The position numbers were made by a program, and so were the translations under genes. A stretch of DNA of 64,000 bases from an uncultured Collinsella sp. (GTDB taxonomy: Bacteria; Actinomycetota; Coriobacteriia; Coriobacteriales; Coriobacteriaceae), in NCBI GenBank assembly GCA_902490405.1, contig CABUDS010000008.1, forward strand, positions 1 to 64,000, read 5' to 3'. This document shows, piece by piece, positions 59,149-64,000 of the stretch (position 1 is its first letter; the number at the start of each line of letters is the position of its first letter). Under the pieces are notes generated by a model that made no database searches, was not told the origin of the DNA, and saw only the letters and a list, made by a program, of their open reading frames with translations.

Positions 59149-60018
59149 ATGAACGAGCGGGTTTGTATGACGAGTGCGGGCGACGTGGGTGCCGGCATGG
59201 ACGCGGGCGGCTATCCGGTCGAGACTACGGGCAACACGGTGCTGGACATTTTGGAGCACCGTTCGTCTACGCGCGCCTTCGCGCGCGATGACAGTGACCG
59301 TCCCGTAGCGGTGACCGACGAGCAGCGGGCGGCGATTTTGCATGCGGCGAGTCGCGCGCCATCGGCAGGCGCCATGATGATGTATTCCATTGTGAGCATT
59401 CGCGAGCAGGCTACGCTGGACCGTCTGGCCGACCTGTGCGATCACCAGCCCATGATCGCCAAGGCGCCCTGGGCACTTATATTTGTGGTCGATTATGCCA
59501 AGTGGATCGATCTGTTTGAGCACGTGGGCTGCTTTGAGCCCGAGTTTGTCGAGCGCACGGGCAAGGCGCCCCGCCGCGCGCCGGGTTTGGGCGACTTTGC
59601 CATCGCGGCCCAGGACGCCGTGATCGCTGCACAAAACGCCGTGGTTGCCGCCGAGGCCCTGGGGCTGGGGAGCTGCTACATCGGTGATATCGTCGAGAAT
59701 GCCGAGGAAGTTGCCGAGCTGCTCGATCTGCCGCCCTATACCATGCCGCTGTCGATGCTCATCATCGGCACGCCCCGTAAGGAGCGCCCGGCAATCGCGC
59801 ACCCCGTGGTGAACCTGGTGCACGAGGAGCGCTACTGCCGCGCGGATGCCGCGGCCATGGACGCGCAGGTGGCCGAGATGGACGCGATGTTTCGCCCGCA
59901 TGCCCGCGAGGTGGGGGAGCGCGTGGTGGATATCTACACCCGCAAACACACCAGTCCCTTTATGGCCGAGATGAGTCGCTCCATGGAGTGGTGGTTCAAA
60001 AACTGGCTCGGAAAATGA
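59149..60018 (+). CDS. Nitroreductase-family protein, long form
   Basis: 289 residues, FMN oxidoreductase of the NfsA-like subgroup. LDILEHRSSTRAFARDD binds FMN phosphate, ASRAPSAGAMMMYSIV and GLGSCYIGDIVENAEEVAEL follow. A long C-terminal arm (after about 210) ends in SRSMEWWFKNWLGK. Likely reduces nitroaromatics, quinones or flavins with NADPH. GAGGATGAGG precedes the ATG. A small hairpin TGCGCAGC/GCTGCGCA lies at 58999-59022 in the divergent gap, and a dispersed palindrome follows the stop. Confidence 0.9.
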   Translation: MNERVCMTSAGDVGAGMDAGGYPVETTGNTVLDILEHRSSTRAFARDDSDRPVAVTDEQRAAILHAASRAPSAGAMMMYSIVSIREQATLDRLADLCDHQPMIAKAPWALIFVVDYAKWIDLFEHVGCFEPEFVERTGKAPRRAPGLGDFAIAAQDAVIAAQNAVVAAEALGLGSCYIGDIVENAEEVAELLDLPPYTMPLSMLIIGTPRKERPAIAHPVVNLVHEERYCRADAAAMDAQVAEMDAMFRPHAREVGERVVDIYTRKHTSPFMAEMSRSMEWWFKNWLGK

Positions 60019-60020
60019 CG

Positions 60021-60053
60021 AATGTGGCAAAGGGACAGTCCCTTTGCCACATT
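60021..60053. repeat. Perfect 33-bp palindrome, GTGRCAAAGGGAC family
   Basis: 16-bp perfect arms around one central A (AATGTGGCAAAGGGAC and complement), directly after the nitroreductase stop. Related to 41403-41434. Confidence 0.85.
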
Positions 60054-60175
60054 CCATATCGCGCGATGGCATAAAGGCCGTATAAATGTTTATCTAGCTG
60101 GGAAAACAGTGCATTAAAACATGGGCCGATTGCCTATAATCCCTTCGAACATTAAAGTTGGGAGGAAACCGGCTT

Positions 60176-62203
60176 ATGGAACAAAAGGCCAAGGAGGCAG
60201 CCTCGCACGCTGCGATTCCTGTGAGCATCTCGGCGATGCTCGTCACGCTGGGCGTGGTGTACGGCGACATCGGCACCAGCCCTATGTATGTAACCAAGGC
60301 GCTCGTTGCCGGCAACGGCGGCATCGGAAGCGTGACGGAGGAGTTCGTGCTCGGCGCGCTCTCTCTTGTCGTGTGGACGGTCACGCTGCTGACGACCGTC
60401 AAGTACGTGCTGATCTCGCTGCGCGCCGACAACCACGGCGAGGGCGGTATCTTTGCCCTGTACAGCCTGGTCAAGCGTTGCGGCAAGTGGCTTATCATCC
60501 CCGCCATGCTGGGTGGCGCCGCGCTGCTCGCCGACGGCATCCTGACGCCGGCTGTTACCGTTACCACGGCCATCGAGGGCCTGCGCACCATCCCTGCGGT
60601 TCACGCCGTGCTCGGGGATGACCAGGGCCGCGTTGTCGCCATCACGCTCGCCATCATCATTGCGCTCTTCTTGGTGCAGCGCATCGGCACGGCCAAGATC
60701 GGTCACGCCTTTGGCCCCATCATGACGCTGTGGTTCCTGTTCCTGGGCGGCACGGGTCTGTTCTTTGTCTCCCAGCACCCCGCCGTGCTGCTGTGCCTCA
60801 ACCCGGTGCGCGGCATCGCCTTTTTGCTGAGCCCCAACAACCACGCGGGCATCATGATTCTGGGCAGCTGCTTCCTCGCCACCACCGGTGCCGAGGCGCT
60901 CTACTCCGACATGGGCCATGTGGGTCGCGGCAACATTTACGCCACCTGGCCGTTCGTTAAGTGCTGCTTGCTGCTGTCCTATATGGGCCAGGGCGCTTGG
61001 CTTATGAACAACGCTGCCAACCCCGAGCTCATGGGCATTGCCGACCTTAACCCGTTCTACCAGATGCTCGCCCCGGGCCTGCGTCCGTTTGCCGTCGGCC
61101 TTTCAACCATCGCGGCCATCATTGCCTCGCAGGCGCTCATTACCGGCGCGTTCTCGCTGGTGTCCGAGGCCAGTCGCCTGGACCTCATGCCGCACATGCA
61201 GGTCTTCTACCCTGCCGAGACCAAAGGCCAGCTCTACATCCCCATGGTCAACAACGTCATGCTCGTGGGCTGCGTCATCGTGGTGCTGCTGTTCCAGAAC
61301 TCGGCACACATGGAGGCCGCTTACGGCCTTGCCATTACGCTGACTATGATGTGCACCACGCTGCTGCTCTTCTTCTACCTGCACGAGGAGCGCAAGCTCA
61401 AGGTTGCTCCGTGGATCTTCGCGGCCTTCTTCCTTTTGCTCGAAGGCTTCTTCTTCGTGAGCTCGCTCACCAAGTTCTTCCACGGCGGCTACTTCACCAT
61501 CCTCATGGCTGCACTCATCATGGGCATTATGGTGTGCTGGTACAACGGCACGGCGGTCGAACAGCGCCAGTTTACGCTGCTGCCGCTGCGCAGCTATCTG
61601 CCGCAGCTCAAGCGCCTGCGCGACGACGACCGTTACGAGCGCATGAGCGACAACATCGTGTACCTGACCAAGGACACCCATACCGACTACATCGACCGTG
61701 ATATCGTCTACTCGATCTTGGACAAGCATCCCAAGCGCGCTCGCGCCTGGTGGTTCGTGAACGTCGAGACCATGGACGAGCCGCATACCTTTGCCTATTC
61801 GGTCGAGACGTTCGGCACCGACTATGTTTTCCGCGTGCATCTGTACCTGGGCTACAAGATTAACCAACGCGTCAACGCCTACCTGCGCCAAGTTGTTCAG
61901 GACCTGGCTGCTACCGGCGAGCTGCCGTCGCAGACGCACGACTACTCGGTCTATAAGGATCCGGGCAACATTGGCACGTTCAAGTTCGTCATGATCCGCA
62001 AGCTGCTGGCGCCCGAAAGCGACGTGGAGCCGAGCGAGCGCACGGCCATCACGCTCAAGTACATCATCCGCCGCGCCGCCGGCACGCCCGCGCGCTGGTA
62101 CGGCCTGGAGAACTCCAACGTGAGCTTTGAGTACGTGCCGCTGTTCACCAAGTTTAAGGCCGTGAGCAAGATGCAGCGCCTTGCCCCCAACGAGCGCCCG
62201 TAG
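60176..62203 (+). CDS. kup: Kup potassium transporter
   Basis: 675 residues. Twelve membrane spans in about the first 440 residues. Family marks are GVVYGDIGTSPMYV (selectivity-linked Asp and Gly), ADNHGEGGIFALYSLV and GGAALLADGILTPAVTVTTA. A C-terminal cytosolic domain of about 200 residues follows (LTKDTHTDYIDRDIVYSILD). It imports potassium with protons. The ATG has GGGAGG 10 bp upstream, and TATAAT at 60135-60140 may be its -10 box. No c-di-AMP riboswitch is visible upstream. It precedes a small membrane protein and a KdpD-like kinase. Confidence 0.95.
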   Translation: MEQKAKEAASHAAIPVSISAMLVTLGVVYGDIGTSPMYVTKALVAGNGGIGSVTEEFVLGALSLVVWTVTLLTTVKYVLISLRADNHGEGGIFALYSLVKRCGKWLIIPAMLGGAALLADGILTPAVTVTTAIEGLRTIPAVHAVLGDDQGRVVAITLAIIIALFLVQRIGTAKIGHAFGPIMTLWFLFLGGTGLFFVSQHPAVLLCLNPVRGIAFLLSPNNHAGIMILGSCFLATTGAEALYSDMGHVGRGNIYATWPFVKCCLLLSYMGQGAWLMNNAANPELMGIADLNPFYQMLAPGLRPFAVGLSTIAAIIASQALITGAFSLVSEASRLDLMPHMQVFYPAETKGQLYIPMVNNVMLVGCVIVVLLFQNSAHMEAAYGLAITLTMMCTTLLLFFYLHEERKLKVAPWIFAAFFLLLEGFFFVSSLTKFFHGGYFTILMAALIMGIMVCWYNGTAVEQRQFTLLPLRSYLPQLKRLRDDDRYERMSDNIVYLTKDTHTDYIDRDIVYSILDKHPKRARAWWFVNVETMDEPHTFAYSVETFGTDYVFRVHLYLGYKINQRVNAYLRQVVQDLAATGELPSQTHDYSVYKDPGNIGTFKFVMIRKLLAPESDVEPSERTAITLKYIIRRAAGTPARWYGLENSNVSFEYVPLFTKFKAVSKMQRLAPNERP

Positions 62204-62263
62204 CCGACGGAGACTACACGGAGTTGGTTATCGATGAGCAAAACTAAAGCCGGGGAGGTAAAC

Positions 62264-62434
62264 ATGGATGCAAGGACACTTGACGTCCGTGAGGCGCGCG
62301 TCGACGCCGCCGAAGATCGGTTCTTTACGAATCGGGCCAACATGGACATGGTCGATCGCGTGATTTCGATCGTGGCATTGGTATTTGGAGCGGTGTGCGT
62401 GTGCGCCCTGCTCGCGCACGTGCTGTTTGTCTAA
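62264..62434 (+). CDS. Small single-span membrane protein after kup
   Basis: 56 residues. A charged N-terminal part (ARVDAAEDRFFTNRANMD) and one hydrophobic segment (about 36-56, VISIVALVFGAVCVCALLAH). The start at 62264 has an ideal GGGAGG 5 bp upstream; an upstream in-frame ATG would give 66 residues. It lies 60 bp after kup, probably in the same transcript, and may modulate the transporter; no family known to me. Confidence 0.65.
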   Translation: MDARTLDVREARVDAAEDRFFTNRANMDMVDRVISIVALVFGAVCVCALLAHVLFV

Positions 62435-62464
62435 CGACCGCAGGCTGCAAAGGCTATACACTTG

Positions 62465-62526
62465 AAACCACCACAAGGAGGCCATCACCGCAAAGGTGCC
62501 AGTCCCCTTTGTGGTGGTTTTTGTTT
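62465..62526 (+). terminator. Terminator formed by ACCACCAC repeat, copy 2
   Basis: AAACCACCACAA/TTGTGGTGGTTT (62465-62476 with 62509-62520) with a small CACC/GGTG inner hairpin, then a T run. It belongs to the same dispersed family as 29591-29626. Confidence 0.8.
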
Positions 62527-62548
62527 TTGAGAGAGGGGCGGGGCGCTG

Positions 62549-64000
62549 ATGGACGTCCGTGCGGACGGCGATATTGCCGAGAACTTTTGGTGGCGGCGTA
62601 CAACGCTGACGCGTCGCAGCCCTCTGTATGACGCCTGCGTATCGGCGGGGCTGCTAGCCGCGGCGACGATTGTGGGCGCGCTGCTCGACCATCCGGGGCT
62701 CGCGCCGAGCATCATGATCGTCTATGTGTTCGCCGTGCAGCTGTGCGCTTTCTTTACCTGGAGCCGCCTGTACTGCCTGCTGAGCTCGGCTGCCGCCGTG
62801 GCGCTCTACAACTTCTTGTTTGTCGACCCGCGCTACGCGCTGTCGTTTATCGACCGCGCCTATCCCGGCATGTTCTTCATTATGTTTGCGGTCTCGCTCG
62901 TATCGAGCTCGATCGCGTTGGCCCTGCGCCGCGCCTTGGCGCAGGCCGCCGCCAGCGACCGCCGCACGCAGATGGTGCTCGAGACCAACCGCATGCTGCA
63001 GCGCTGCGCCGATCAGCAGCAGATTGTCCATGCTATGGCAACGCAGCTGGCGCGTCTTTCGGGCTGTCCTGTCGTGTGGTACAGCGCCGACGTCGAGGGC
63101 GATGACCTGCTGCCGCGTGCGACATACACGGCCGTGGGCGATGTCGCGCCGGTGCATGAACTGGCGCCGCAGATGCCGCCGCGGCTCTCGGCGTCCGCCT
63201 ATGTGGGAACGCCGCTCGATGCCACCTTCGGCGGCTCGGCGTTCTACGGTATATACCTGACGGTGCGCTCGGGCGACACCATGGTACGCGCGGGCGATCC
63301 CGTCTCGGTGGTGGGGGTACTCGCCATTGTCGCCGAGTCCGATGCTCTGACGCCCGAGGAGCGGACGCTGGCCGATGCCATCGTGAGCGAAGGTGAGTTG
63401 GCACTCGATCGTGCCCGCGCCATGGAGGCGCGCGAGGAGGCGGCGGTGCTTGCCAAAAATGAGCAGCTGCGCGCCAACCTGCTGCGCTCCATCTCGCACG
63501 ACCTGCGCACGCCGCTCACCAGTATTTCGGGCAATGCCGATGTGCTGCTCGACCAGGGCTCGACCGGCACCGCCGTGCTCGACGCCCAGACGCGCCGCGG
63601 CCTGCTCCTGTCCATTCGCTCGGATGCGCAATGGCTCAACGCCACCGTCGAGAACCTGCTTGCCATCACCAAGCTCGAGGGCGGCGGCATGCGCCTGTCG
63701 ACCACGCTTGAGCTCATGGACGATATCGTCGAGGAGGCGCTGCGCCACGTGAACCCGGCCGTGCGCGAGCACGACCTTAAGGTGGTGCCGTGCGATGAGC
63801 CGGCGCTCGTCAACGTCGATGCGCGCCTGATGGTGCAGCTGGTGGTGAACCTGGTGAACAATGCCATCACCTATACACCAGTAGGCTCGCATATCGTGAT
63901 CTCGATTGGCGTCGACGGCGGGCGCGTGAGGTGTTCGGTCGCTGACGACGGGCCGGGCATCGCAGCTGAGGACCGTGAGCGCATCTTTGAGTCGTTCTAC
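62549..64000 (+). CDS. KdpD-like sensor histidine kinase, cut by window end
   Basis: At least 484 residues; the frame is still open at the window end. It begins with a short leader and a four-span DUF4118-type membrane domain (about 28-115, SIMIVYVFAVQLCAFFTWSR), then a GAF-like region (about 140-290), HisKA with H317 (SISHDLRTPLTSISGNADVL) and the start of the ATPase domain (LVVNLVNNAITYTPVG, VADDGPGIAAEDRERIFESF). The N-terminal KdpD and USP domains of classical KdpD, about 390 residues, are missing. Start 62549 has GAGGGGCGG upstream. A response regulator is expected next, beyond the edge. Confidence 0.88.
   Translation, partial: MDVRADGDIAENFWWRRTTLTRRSPLYDACVSAGLLAAATIVGALLDHPGLAPSIMIVYVFAVQLCAFFTWSRLYCLLSSAAAVALYNFLFVDPRYALSFIDRAYPGMFFIMFAVSLVSSSIALALRRALAQAAASDRRTQMVLETNRMLQRCADQQQIVHAMATQLARLSGCPVVWYSADVEGDDLLPRATYTAVGDVAPVHELAPQMPPRLSASAYVGTPLDATFGGSAFYGIYLTVRSGDTMVRAGDPVSVVGVLAIVAESDALTPEERTLADAIVSEGELALDRARAMEAREEAAVLAKNEQLRANLLRSISHDLRTPLTSISGNADVLLDQGSTGTAVLDAQTRRGLLLSIRSDAQWLNATVENLLAITKLEGGGMRLSTTLELMDDIVEEALRHVNPAVREHDLKVVPCDEPALVNVDARLMVQLVVNLVNNAITYTPVGSHIVISIGVDGGRVRCSVADDGPGIAAEDRERIFESFY

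Noticed and set aside
60054..60175. c-di-AMP (ydaO) riboswitch upstream of kup
   Set aside because: The gap is only about 120 nt and lacks the conserved core; only a palindrome and a TATAAT box are visible.

Overview
The window looks like chromosomal DNA from an intestinal Coriobacteriia, most likely Collinsella or a close relative. This is an inference, not a database match. It rests on the high-GC coding sequence (judged by eye), the dense gene packing with GGAGG-type ribosome binding sites, the tilS-hpt-ftsH cluster, the anaerobe-style PTS and amino-acid metabolism, and many short dispersed palindromes between genes. No phage, plasmid backbone, transposase, CRISPR array or rRNA operon is visible.

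Layout. 1-9 kb: a tail-anchored protein, a small heat-shock protein, an MBL-fold hydrolase, tilS-hpt-ftsH, an aminotransferase and a PHP phosphoesterase. 9-17 kb: an RlmD-type 23S rRNA methyltransferase, a polar amino-acid ABC importer, an EF-G paralogue with altered G motifs and a secreted DNA/RNA endonuclease. 16.7-24.2 kb: a sugar locus with a divergent LacI regulator, then PTS EIIBC, a GatZ/KbaZ-family protein, a transaldolase, split transketolase and EIIA. 24.2-25 kb: an 870-bp gene-free block with two dispersed palindromes, ten copies of a 10-bp motif and a 100-nt hairpin. 25-36.5 kb: a LarE-like sulfur transferase, a HAD phosphatase, a DUF4143-type ATPase, a second LacI regulator, glmS, a GntR/FCD regulator divergent from a YeiH transporter, a degenerate AAA/Fis-type regulator and a nitroreductase. 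36.7-46.2 kb: MarR plus a heterodimeric ABC exporter, serine acetyltransferase, DedA, branched-chain aminotransferase, LemA and TetR. 46.2-49 kb: tRNA-Ser(UGA), a TadA-glycerate kinase fusion, and SRP RNA among four large inverted repeats. 49-64 kb: a sortase-type surface protein, a second heterodimeric ABC exporter, a second DUF4143-type ATPase, six tandem 23-bp repeats, a flavodoxin, an LTA-synthase-like sulfatase, a nitroreductase, Kup, a small membrane protein and a KdpD-like kinase cut by the window end.

Genes that work together. The 18.1-24.2 kb operon encodes PTS uptake plus the enzymes to feed a ketohexose phosphate into the non-oxidative pentose phosphate pathway. The ABC importer at 10.9 kb and the branched-chain aminotransferase at 43.4 kb share a 17-bp near-identical palindrome, which suggests one amino-acid regulator. 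Both exporter pairs combine one degenerate and one canonical ATP site, as in heterodimeric exporters.

Most noteworthy observations: the TCTCTCTAAA motif cluster (24.42-24.61 kb), the in-register 23-bp repeat array (55.31-55.44 kb), the TadA-glycerate kinase fusion, the stand-alone GatZ-type protein in the sugar operon, and the shared amino-acid operator. Function is unproven for all of these.
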